A program made the position numbers and the translations under genes. From contig PBPX01000042.1 in NCBI GenBank assembly GCA_002724835.1, positions 8,042-13,597 of the forward strand: a DNA stretch of 5,556 bases, in the 5' to 3' direction. Source of the stretch: Actinomycetota bacterium. Its GTDB lineage: Bacteria > Actinomycetota > Acidimicrobiia > Actinomarinales > Actinomarinaceae. Each line of letters opens with the position of its first letter. The stretch's first letter is position 1. Below the pieces are notes generated by a model. That model made no database searches. It was not told the DNA's origin and worked only from the letters and a program-made list of their open reading frames with translations. Positions 1-5,556 of this stretch are shown in pieces.

Positions 1-275
1 GCTATTAAGGCTCGGGATACTTCATAAGAGAAATCAACATGCCCTGGTGTATCAATTAAATTGACTATTATATCTTTGAATTTCAACCTAATAGGTTGTG
101 ATTTAATAGTTATACCTCTCTCTCTTTCTAAGTCCATAGTGTCAAGAATTTGATCTTCATGGTCTCCGGGTTTAATTAACCCTGAAAATTCAATCAACCT
201 ATCCGCTAATGTAGATTTACCATGGTCAACATGTGCAATAATCGAAATATTTCTTATATTTTTATTAGTTATCAT
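1..275 (-). CDS. lepA: Elongation factor 4 (LepA), N-terminal part, cut by window edge
   Basis: LepA/EF4 is a ribosome-associated translational GTPase, related to EF-G, that acts on stalled or mis-translocated ribosomes in the cytoplasm. Only the first 91 codons are present; the gene runs off the left edge. Reading from the ATG at 275, the G domain begins at once: G1 motif AHVDHGKS at residues 14-21, the [13 protein letters not shown] switch I/G2 stretch at residues 48-60, and G3 DTPGH at residues 75-79, followed by [11 protein letters not shown]. The [14 protein letters not shown] wording and the short N-terminus before G1 favour LepA over TypA/BipA or EF-G. The start is the only ATG just ahead of [10 protein letters not shown], which is the usual LepA opening. 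No strong Shine-Dalgarno is seen; TTAAAG directly before the ATG is weak. The gene is divergent from rpsT, 39 bp away. No frameshift is seen. Confidence 0.95.
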   Translation of the reverse strand, partial: MITNKNIRNISIIAHVDHGKSTLADRLIEFSGLIKPGDHEDQILDTMDLERERGITIKSQPIRLKFKDIIVNLIDTPGHVDFSYEVSRALI

Positions 276-278
276 CTT

Positions 279-291
279 TAATAAGTTATTA
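279..291. repeat. Perfect 13-bp palindrome TAATAAgTTATTA
   Basis: TAATAA at 279-284 and its reverse complement TTATTA at 286-291 flank a single central G. It lies in the short lepA/rpsT divergent gap, a position where an operator could affect both genes. It consists only of A/T apart from the centre, so chance is a realistic explanation. Confidence 0.3.
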
Positions 292-302
292 TCTTATATA
301 CT

Positions 303-308
303 AAGAGG
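303..308 (+). promoter_or_regulatory. Shine-Dalgarno site of rpsT
   Basis: AAGAGG lies 6 nt before the rpsT ATG at 315. It is the clearest ribosome binding site in the window and supports that start. Confidence 0.7.
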
Positions 309-314
309 TTTTAG

Positions 315-554
315 ATGGCGAATATTAAATCACAAAAAAAGAGAATAAGACAAGATAAGACAAAAAATATTAGAAATAAAGCTGCAAAAACTTCTCTTAA
401 ATCATCATTAAAGTCGATTTACGATGAGGAAAATAATTTAGTCAAAGAGAATAAAGAAGAGGTTATAAGAAAACTCGATATCGCTTATTCAAATGGCATT
501 ATTAGTAAAAATTTTCGAGATAGGAACAAATCAAGAATTTCAAAGTTGCAATAA
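315..554 (+). CDS. rpsT: Small ribosomal subunit protein bS20
   Basis: bS20 is a bacterial primary 16S rRNA-binding protein of the 30S body that helps early subunit assembly. The 79-residue product begins MANIKSQKKRIRQ, the standard S20 opening, is very basic, and is predicted to be helical throughout. The conserved C-terminal block is present: DIAYSNGIISKNFRDRNKSR (residues 55-74), corresponding to the usual ID-A--KGVIHKN-A-R-KSR pattern. At 79 residues it is slightly shorter than E. coli S20 (about 87). The start is fixed by the MANIKS sequence and the AAGAGG site 6 nt upstream. It is the only plus-strand gene here: divergent from lepA and convergent with the holA candidate, whose last 15 bp it overlaps. 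I see no GC-rich hairpin with a T-run after its stop. Confidence 0.97.
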   Translation: MANIKSQKKRIRQDKTKNIRNKAAKTSLKSSLKSIYDEENNLVKENKEEVIRKLDIAYSNGIISKNFRDRNKSRISKLQ

Positions 555-1217
555 ACTTTTTGATGAGACTATAAATCTTTTTGCATTTTCAGAATTAAAT
601 CCATTTTCTAAAATTAATTTTTCTATTTTGTAAATACGTTCTATACAATTATCAATATCTTCTAATGTATGTTGTGATTTTCTCTCTCTTGCTAATTGAT
701 ACTTGTAATCAATTTTTTCATTAAGTAGATTTGAAATTTCATCATCCTCATAAAGAAATGTCAATTTTAATCTAATTAATTCTTTTTGAAAATAAGATAA
801 AAATTGCATAAAAGTATTTTCACTATTACAAAAGTGATCTACTACATCAGTTGATAATTTTATTTTTGATGAAAACAATATTTTTGTAAAATCCCATGGA
901 AAAATTTCTTTTTCTTTTTTTGGTTCTAAATAATGAACTTTAATTTCTTTATTTTCACTAGAGAACTTACTTAAATTTTGTTTTTTTATTTGAAATATAT
1001 ATTTTTCATTGAAATTATAATTAAACTTTTTTAATTCGCTGTATGATACAAATTGATCATATATAAATTTATAAGTATCATTTTCAAAAAGACTAATACT
1101 ATTTTCATTTTTAAATTCTTCAAAAGTCAATTTTTCAATATTAGATTTTATTTTTAATTCTTTATTTATCGATGAAATGTCACTTATTAAGCTTGGGGTT
1201 ACTATTAACTCAGTCAC
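540..1217 (-). CDS. holA: Probable DNA polymerase III delta subunit, unusually short
   Basis: The delta subunit opens the beta sliding clamp within the clamp-loader complex. Identification here is moderate. Position supports it (leuS-holA-rpsT neighbourhood is common), as does the C-terminal pattern KYQLARERKSQHTLEDIDNC followed by IERIYKIEKLILENG (residues 172-205), which fits the delta C-terminal collar helices ending in D/E...K..G. The middle (residues 92-150) with EPKKEKEIFPWDFTKILF and FMQFLSYFQKELIRL resembles the delta lid region. The product is 225 residues against roughly 330-350 in the family; the shortage is N-terminal, where no Walker A-like GxxxxxK is visible. The start is GTG at 1217-1215, the base right after the leuS TAA; upstream in frame is leuS itself and the next ATG is far downstream, so no better start exists. 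No Shine-Dalgarno lies at proper distance, so translation is probably coupled to leuS. An unknown protein remains possible. Confidence 0.6.
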   Translation of the reverse strand: MTELIVTPSLISDISSINKELKIKSNIEKLTFEEFKNENSISLFENDTYKFIYDQFVSYSELKKFNYNFNEKYIFQIKKQNLSKFSSENKEIKVHYLEPKKEKEIFPWDFTKILFSSKIKLSTDVVDHFCNSENTFMQFLSYFQKELIRLKLTFLYEDDEISNLLNEKIDYKYQLARERKSQHTLEDIDNCIERIYKIEKLILENGFNSENAKRFIVSSKSLLQL

Positions 1218-3653
1218 TTAAGTCACTATATTTATTAATTTGTCTTCCAAAAAAATTACTTTTTTTGCATTATCAATATCAATTTCAAATTGATTTTTAC
1301 ATATTTCTTCAGCCTGCTCTTGAGTTATCCCTCTATCAACTTCAATAGCATTTTTCTTTTTTCCATTAATTTGAACTACCAACTCATATGTTGGATTTGC
1401 TAATTTTTCTTTATTAAATTTTGGCCATGATTCGTTATTGATTTCTTCATTAAAATAGTTTTTATATTTTTCTGAACCAAAATGTGGTGCAAGCGGATAT
1501 ATCAATAAACATATATTTTTAATTATTTGGTCTTTAAGATCTTTATTAATCATTTCTGTTTTATTTAAATAACTAGAAAGATCATTATTTAAAATCATTA
1601 AGTCAGAAACTACTGTATTGAATTCAAACTTTTCAAGGTGATTAGTTACAGATTCAATTGTTTGGTTAAGTTTTCTTTCAATTTCATTTCCAAATTCATT
1701 ATTATTGCCTTCATCAATCTTCATATCAATAATCTGATCTAAATTTTCCCATAATTTATTTAAAAATCTTTTAGTTCCTTCAATTCCCCCATCATTCCAG
1801 TCAACTCCATCACTTGGTGGAGCCATAAATAAGATATATAACCTTAGAGCATCTGCTCCATGAGATTTAAAATACGCTTCAGGATCTACAATATTCCCTT
1901 TTGATTTTGACATTTTTGCTCCCTCAAAATTTATCATTCCTTGGGAGAATAAATTATTAAATGGTTCATCTATTTTAATAATTCCTAAATCTCTTAAGGC
2001 TTTAACAAAAAATCTAGAATATAGTAAATGTAGTATTGCATGTTCAACACCTCCTATATATTGATCTACAGGAAGCCAATCATTTATATATTCAGATTTG
2101 AAAGGTTCTTCATCATTATTAGGATCTAAAAATCTCAAATAGTACCATGAGGAATCAACAAAAGTATCCATTGTGTCAGTCTCTCTAATGCCAGGTATTT
2201 TACATTTTGGACATTCAGCATTAATAAATTCTTCACTTTTTGAAAGTGGAGATCCGTCAGTATTTATATAATTTTCAATTTCTGGAAGAACAACTGGAAG
2301 GTTTGTTACATCTTCAGCTATTAAACCACAATTTTCACAATTAATTAATGGAATTGGACATCCCCAGTATCTCTGCCTACTTATTAACCAATCCCTTAAT
2401 CTAAAAGTAGTTTTTTTAACTCCAATTTTATTTTTTTCTAAATAATGAATAATTTTCTCACTTGCGTCTACATGTGAATTTAGATCATTAAAATCTCCTG
2501 AATTAATTAATACTCCCTCTCCTACATATGCTTCTTTCTCAACGTCTTTTTTTGTATCCATGTTCATGATTACTTGAAGAATTTCTATATTGTATTTCTT
2601 TGCAAAATCATAATCTCTTTGATCATGTGCTGGCACTGCCATTATTGCACCTGTTCCATAATTTATTAATACATAATCAGCAATCCATAGAGGTACCTCT
2701 TCGTTGGTCATTGGATTAATTACCTTTAAATGTGTATCAACACCTGTTTTCTCCTTTGATATTGACATTCGTTCAAATTCAGATTTTGACTTTGCTTTTT
2801 CAATATATTCTTTAATTTCAGTTTTATTATCAGAAATTTCAATTATTTTTTCCATAAGTTCGTGTTCAGGAGAAATGACTGCAAAAGTCATACCAAAAAG
2901 AGTATCCGGCCTTGTAGTAAAGACCTCAAAAGAAATGTCAGAATTACTAACATTTAATTGGAATTGTGCACCCTCTGACTTTCCAATCCAATTTTTCTGC
3001 ATAGTCTTAACATTTTCAGGCCAGTTTCCAATTTTTTCTAATCCAGAAAGTAACTCATCTGAATATTTTGAGATTTTCAGAAACCATTGATTTAAGTTTT
3101 TTGGACTAACTTCTGTATCGCACCTATCACAATTTCCATCTATAACCTGTTCATTAGCTAAGACAGTTGTGCAAGAATCACACCAATTAACTGGGGCATC
3201 TTTTTTATAAGCTAAACCAGACTCGAATAATTTAATAAAAAGAAATTGAGTCCATTTATAATAATCCTCAGAATGTGCAGCTACCTCTCTATCCCAGTCA
3301 TAAAGTGAACCTAATCTTATGATTTGATCTTTCATATTTTCAATTCGTTCTTCAGTAAACTTACGTGGATGAATACCAGTTTTAATTGCAGCATTTTCAG
3401 CTGGTAAGCCAAAGGAGTCCCATCCCATAGGAGATAAAACATTAAACCCATTTAATAATTTATATCTAGTAATTACATCGCCAATTGTGTAGTTTCGAAC
3501 GTGCCCCATATGTAAATCCCCTGAAGGATATGGATACATACAAAGATTATAAAATTTAGGTTTTTCTGAATTAAGATCGCATTCAATAATATTGCTTTTT
3601 GACCAATAATCCTGCCACTTCTTTTCGATTTGTTGAAAATCAAAATCATTCAT
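1218..3653 (-). CDS. leuS: Leucyl-tRNA synthetase, full length
   Basis: This is a class I aminoacyl-tRNA synthetase that attaches leucine to tRNA-Leu in the cytoplasm and hydrolyses mischarged products. The 811-residue product shows the whole bacterial LeuRS order: HMGH (48-51) in YPYPSGDLHMGHVRNYTIGD; a first zinc-type knuckle C158/C161...C175/C178; the CP1 editing domain with TTRPDTLFG (246-254) and GTGAIMAVPAHDQRDYDFA (333-351), where D347 matches the editing aspartate; DWLISRQRYWG (421-431); a second cysteine set C439/C442...C481/C484; IGGVEHAILHLLYSRFF (533-549); and KMSKS (580-584). The helical anticodon domain (about 630-740) and the small C-terminal domain (about 755-811) with VVQINGKKKNAIEVDRG follow. 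There is almost no leucine-specific insertion before KMSKS. The ATG at 3653 overlaps the glycosyltransferase stop by 8 nt (ATGAATGA), with AGGAAG 9 nt upstream. The TAA directly abuts the next gene. It appears intact and active. Confidence 0.99.
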   Translation of the reverse strand: MNDFDFQQIEKKWQDYWSKSNIIECDLNSEKPKFYNLCMYPYPSGDLHMGHVRNYTIGDVITRYKLLNGFNVLSPMGWDSFGLPAENAAIKTGIHPRKFTEERIENMKDQIIRLGSLYDWDREVAAHSEDYYKWTQFLFIKLFESGLAYKKDAPVNWCDSCTTVLANEQVIDGNCDRCDTEVSPKNLNQWFLKISKYSDELLSGLEKIGNWPENVKTMQKNWIGKSEGAQFQLNVSNSDISFEVFTTRPDTLFGMTFAVISPEHELMEKIIEISDNKTEIKEYIEKAKSKSEFERMSISKEKTGVDTHLKVINPMTNEEVPLWIADYVLINYGTGAIMAVPAHDQRDYDFAKKYNIEILQVIMNMDTKKDVEKEAYVGEGVLINSGDFNDLNSHVDASEKIIHYLEKNKIGVKKTTFRLRDWLISRQRYWGCPIPLINCENCGLIAEDVTNLPVVLPEIENYINTDGSPLSKSEEFINAECPKCKIPGIRETDTMDTFVDSSWYYLRFLDPNNDEEPFKSEYINDWLPVDQYIGGVEHAILHLLYSRFFVKALRDLGIIKIDEPFNNLFSQGMINFEGAKMSKSKGNIVDPEAYFKSHGADALRLYILFMAPPSDGVDWNDGGIEGTKRFLNKLWENLDQIIDMKIDEGNNNEFGNEIERKLNQTIESVTNHLEKFEFNTVVSDLMILNNDLSSYLNKTEMINKDLKDQIIKNICLLIYPLAPHFGSEKYKNYFNEEINNESWPKFNKEKLANPTYELVVQINGKKKNAIEVDRGITQEQAEEICKNQFEIDIDNAKKVIFLEDKLINIVT

Positions 3654-4752
3654 TTTTATATACTTCCTGAAATTTTGGGAATATTTTTTCTACCCTTGAT
3701 TTTTCTAATTTCTTATCAATATTAGACAATTTTTCTTCAATTACAGAATAATCTTTTTTTAAATCGTTAATAGCAAGAGTAATTCTTTGAATTAATGAAT
3801 CTACATTATTAAATAAATAACCTGTATCACTGTCTATATATGTATTCATTGGTTTTGTGTCTCTTGTGATACAAATTTTTGAATAACTCATAGCCTCAAG
3901 TAAAACTAAGCCTAAACCTTCTGAAAAAGATGGAAATACAAAAATGTCTACTTCATTAAAAAATTCTTCCCTATCTTCAACATATCCAAGAAAATTTATA
4001 CAATCACTATTTTTCTCTTTAATACTTTCATTTAATTTATTAACATAATCAACATTTCCATAACCACCAATGTTTACTTTTATACTCTCTTCTTTTAAAT
4101 TAAAGTTATTTATAGCATCCAAAAAGTCTTCTATTCCTTTGTTTTTATTTATTCTTCCAAGAAAACCAATTACCAATTCATTTGTATCTATTTCTTTTGG
4201 TGAGTTTTTATTTACCCAATATGGAATAACAACAGCATTTAAAGAAGGATTTAAATTATAAATCCACTGCTTTACTTCATCAGAAATTGCAATTACCGAT
4301 GATGCATTTCCCCAAAATTTAGATAGTCGTTTCATAAATATTTTACGGAAAATATTGCTAAATTTATTTTCTTCTAAATAGGTATCGTATTTCCCATGAA
4401 CACTTACAATCCATTTAATATTCGAGATCTTCTTTGAGAATTTTCTTAACATAAATATCATAAAATCACTTCTTGGTTGATGTGAATGTATTAAATCAAT
4501 ATTCTCTTTATTTAAATAATTAGCAAATGTGAAATAAGAAAAGACATTGAACATACGCGGGCCATTTAATCTTTGAATTTTTATGCCTAAATTGGCTATC
4601 TCATTCTCTAATGAAATTATATTTTTACTATCTGGGCCTATTGCAACTATTTTTACAACGTCATTATTTTTTGTTTGTTCTGATATCAAATCAAATAAAT
4701 GCGTCTCTGCGCCACCTCTATTAAGCGAATTAATTACATGACAAATTAACAT
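3646..4752 (-). CDS. Family 4 (GT-B fold) glycosyltransferase
   Basis: This protein is predicted to move a sugar from a nucleotide-sugar donor to an acceptor, typically in cell-envelope glycan or glycolipid synthesis at the inner face of the membrane; donor and acceptor cannot be read from sequence. The 368-residue length is usual for GT4. The N-terminal Rossmann domain opens MLICHVINSLNRGGAETHLF, with the GGAE loop at 13-16, and carries IDLIHSHQPRSD (85-96). The C-terminal domain begins near residue 192 with VIGFLGRINKNKGIEDF (194-210), the donor phosphate-binding GR...KG region, and contains FPSFSEGLGLVLLEAM (273-288), the EX7E motif with E278 and E286. No signal peptide or membrane helix is seen. 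The ATG at 4752 follows the upstream TAG by 7 nt, with AGGA 5 nt before the start; its own stop overlaps leuS by 8 nt. It is probably co-transcribed with both neighbours. Confidence 0.93.
   Translation of the reverse strand: MLICHVINSLNRGGAETHLFDLISEQTKNNDVVKIVAIGPDSKNIISLENEIANLGIKIQRLNGPRMFNVFSYFTFANYLNKENIDLIHSHQPRSDFMIFMLRKFSKKISNIKWIVSVHGKYDTYLEENKFSNIFRKIFMKRLSKFWGNASSVIAISDEVKQWIYNLNPSLNAVVIPYWVNKNSPKEIDTNELVIGFLGRINKNKGIEDFLDAINNFNLKEESIKVNIGGYGNVDYVNKLNESIKEKNSDCINFLGYVEDREEFFNEVDIFVFPSFSEGLGLVLLEAMSYSKICITRDTKPMNTYIDSDTGYLFNNVDSLIQRITLAINDLKKDYSVIEEKLSNIDKKLEKSRVEKIFPKFQEVYKNE
3663..3668 (-). promoter_or_regulatory. Shine-Dalgarno site of leuS inside the glycosyltransferase gene
   Basis: On the minus strand AGGAAG ends 9 nt before the leuS ATG. 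It lies in the last codons of the glycosyltransferase gene and supports the overlapping leuS start. Confidence 0.55.
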
Positions 4753-4757
4753 ACTAA

Positions 4758-4761
4758 TCCT
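4758..4761 (-). promoter_or_regulatory. Shine-Dalgarno site overlapping the upstream stop codon
   Basis: The minus-strand sequence TAGGATTAGTATG combines the TAG stop of the DUF1015-type gene with an AGGA ribosome binding site 5 nt before the glycosyltransferase ATG. A terminating ribosome would sit on the binding site of the next gene, which suits translational coupling. Confidence 0.5.
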
Positions 4762-5419
4762 AAATTCTAGGAGTTATCCATGTTGATTTCGGAGGAAAGA
4801 GATAATTTTCTCTATAAAATTCTTCTAACTTAATAGGAGTAAAACTTAGAATATTTTCATTATTTTTTTTACTATCATTTGGGAAAGAACTGATTAATCC
4901 ATTTTCAAAGCATTCCCTCTTAAAGTTGTATAAATCATAAATATCAAATATCTCATCTGAGGAATATACATCATTATCTACTTTCAAATAAATATTGGAA
5001 TTTGAATTCAGTTTAAATTTTTTACTTTTTAAAAAATCTAAAAACTCATCTTTTTTAATTTTTATTTCAGATAAATGTGAATCAACATTTACATCATTTG
5101 AAGAAATTATTACAACTTCTATTGGTAGATCAATAAAATTGCGAATGATAAAATCATACCTATGATGACCATCAAGAAGAGTCAGGTGATCGAAATTCAA
5201 TTCTTTATCATTAACCAATTCAGTTGTTTCTATATCGGTTGAAAACAATAATGGCTCAAATTCTTTAACTAAATTAATACTTTGTTCTTCAATAGGTTTT
5301 GACAATTCTTCATGTGTAATGATTTCTAAATTGTTTGTTTTTGCAAAATTTATTTTGGCTTTTACTCCAACAACATTGTATTGTTTGAATTTGTAAGTAG
5401 AAAAATTTTTAATTTTCAT
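4760..5419 (-). CDS. Compact DUF1015/ParB-like protein, possible small-molecule kinase
   Basis: A 219-residue protein with three blocks found in DUF1015 proteins: EIITHEELSKPIEEQSINLV (32-51), matching the family's HE-containing stretch; LLDGHHRYDFI (81-91), the ParB/sulfiredoxin-fold DGHHR motif; and LFPPKSTWITPRI (207-219) at the C-terminus. As I recall them, archaeal free serine kinases (SerK) carry the same order: HE, DGHHR, PKTT. Typical DUF1015 proteins are about 400 residues and start with a PPYDV segment that is absent here. No signal peptide or membrane helix is seen. I chose the ATG at 5419 (MKIKNFSTYKF). An upstream ATG at 5476 would add 19 residues read from out-of-frame serC coding DNA. 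The chosen start overlaps the serC stop by 11 nt and has no clear Shine-Dalgarno, so reinitiation after serC is likely. Family membership is well supported; catalytic activity and substrate are inference. Confidence 0.8.
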   Translation of the reverse strand: MKIKNFSTYKFKQYNVVGVKAKINFAKTNNLEIITHEELSKPIEEQSINLVKEFEPLLFSTDIETTELVNDKELNFDHLTLLDGHHRYDFIIRNFIDLPIEVVIISSNDVNVDSHLSEIKIKKDEFLDFLKSKKFKLNSNSNIYLKVDNDVYSSDEIFDIYDLYNFKRECFENGLISSFPNDSKKNNENILSFTPIKLEEFYRENYLFPPKSTWITPRI

Positions 5420-5556
5420 ATTTTTTAAAGAATTTAGAAATAAATTCAGATATATAGTCAACCATCTCAGAATCAACAGAGTTATAAAGGCTTATTCTTA
5501 TTCCTCCAACACTTCTGTGTCCTTCTATCCCAACAATATTTTCCTTCTTAGCTTCA
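5409..5556 (-). CDS. serC: Phosphoserine aminotransferase, C-terminal end, cut by window edge
   Basis: SerC is a PLP-dependent class V aminotransferase that makes O-phosphoserine from 3-phosphohydroxypyruvate and glutamate in serine synthesis, and often also acts in the pyridoxal phosphate pathway. Only the last 48 codons are visible. They contain EGHRSVGGIRISLYNSVDSE (visible residues 11-30), the highly conserved SerC C-terminal block. In it, the arginine of GGIR (visible residue 20) aligns with the substrate carboxylate-binding Arg335 of E. coli SerC by my count, and the HR pair with His328/Arg329. The tail VDYISEFISKFFKKYEN fits the final helix. This wording is of the E. coli/Bacillus type, unlike the mycobacterial SerC ending I remember. 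The TAA at 5411-5409 lies inside the start of the next gene. The 5' part is outside the window, so completeness cannot be judged. Confidence 0.92.
   Translation of the reverse strand, partial: EAKKENIVGIEGHRSVGGIRISLYNSVDSEMVDYISEFISKFFKKYEN

Larger units (their letters stand above)
276..314. promoter_or_regulatory. Divergent lepA/rpsT intergenic region, putative promoters
   Basis: This 39-bp gap separates two divergent start codons, so it must hold or border the promoters of both genes. A TATACT at 297-302 (plus) and a GATAAT at 293-288 (minus) resemble -10 boxes, but the plus one would put the transcript start within the ribosome binding site, and neither has a convincing -35 box. A TATATT at 255-260 inside lepA is another candidate for rpsT. 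The sequence is so AT-rich that such matches are expected by chance. The function is inferred from position; the exact elements are not established. Confidence 0.35.

Noticed and set aside
556..584. Repeated CTTTTTG runs after the rpsT stop considered as a terminator
   Set aside because: They are direct, not inverted, repeats; no stem can form with them, and the stretch codes for the C-terminus of the holA candidate on the other strand.
2704..3090. Plus-strand open reading frame of 128 codons opposite leuS
   Set aside because: It lies entirely antisense to conserved LeuRS editing-domain codons, has no recognisable motif and no ribosome binding site, so it is a shadow frame.
4070..4261. Plus-strand open reading frame of 63 codons opposite the glycosyltransferase gene
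   Set aside because: It is antisense to the conserved donor-binding region of the glycosyltransferase and shows no protein-like features of its own.
5420..5476. Upstream ATG giving a 19-residue N-terminal extension (MILRWLTIYLNLFLNSLKN) to the DUF1015-type protein, resembling a hydrophobic leader
   Set aside because: The extension is read out of frame from the conserved serC 3' coding region. The hydrophobic look comes from AT-rich codons, and the internal ATG at 5419 gives the usual stop/start overlap.
1..5556. Searched by eye for tRNA genes, CRISPR repeats, insertion-sequence ends and riboswitches
   Set aside because: Coding sequence fills nearly the whole window; no spaced repeats, transposase fragments, cloverleaf-like segments or long leader regions were seen.

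Overview
The window is a very AT-rich (visibly well under 35% G+C), gene-dense piece of a bacterial chromosome with almost no intergenic DNA. All identifiable genes are housekeeping or biosynthetic except one glycosyltransferase. Overlapping stops and starts, short proteins and 39 bp as the longest non-coding gap suggest a streamlined genome, such as a free-living marine bacterium. The order leuS-holA, convergent rpsT, then lepA pointing away from rpsT resembles, from memory, actinobacterial chromosomes, which would fit a low-GC marine actinobacterium. However, the serC C-terminus looks like the E. coli/Bacillus type rather than the mycobacterial type, so the phylum is left open.

Layout from right to left on the minus strand: the 3' end of serC (phosphoserine aminotransferase), a compact DUF1015/ParB-like protein starting inside serC, a GT4 glycosyltransferase, leuS (leucyl-tRNA synthetase), and a short protein that is most likely the DNA polymerase III delta subunit (holA). 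The four junctions are an 11-nt overlap, a 7-nt gap, an 8-nt overlap and direct abutment, so the five genes are very probably one transcript with coupled translation. rpsT (ribosomal protein S20) lies on the plus strand and overlaps the end of holA by 15 bp, tail to tail. Left of rpsT, after a 39-bp divergent gap, lepA (elongation factor 4) starts on the minus strand and runs off the window.

Most of the window is ordinary. The item most worth a second look is the DUF1015-type gene. It keeps three short motifs (HE, DGHHR, PPKST) in the order I recall from archaeal free serine kinase SerK and from full-length DUF1015 proteins, but at about half the usual DUF1015 length, and it is translationally fused to serC, an enzyme of O-phosphoserine metabolism. 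A role as a small serine (or related metabolite) kinase is a testable inference. The second item is the 225-residue delta-subunit candidate, about 100 residues shorter than usual, with the loss at its N-terminal AAA+-like part.
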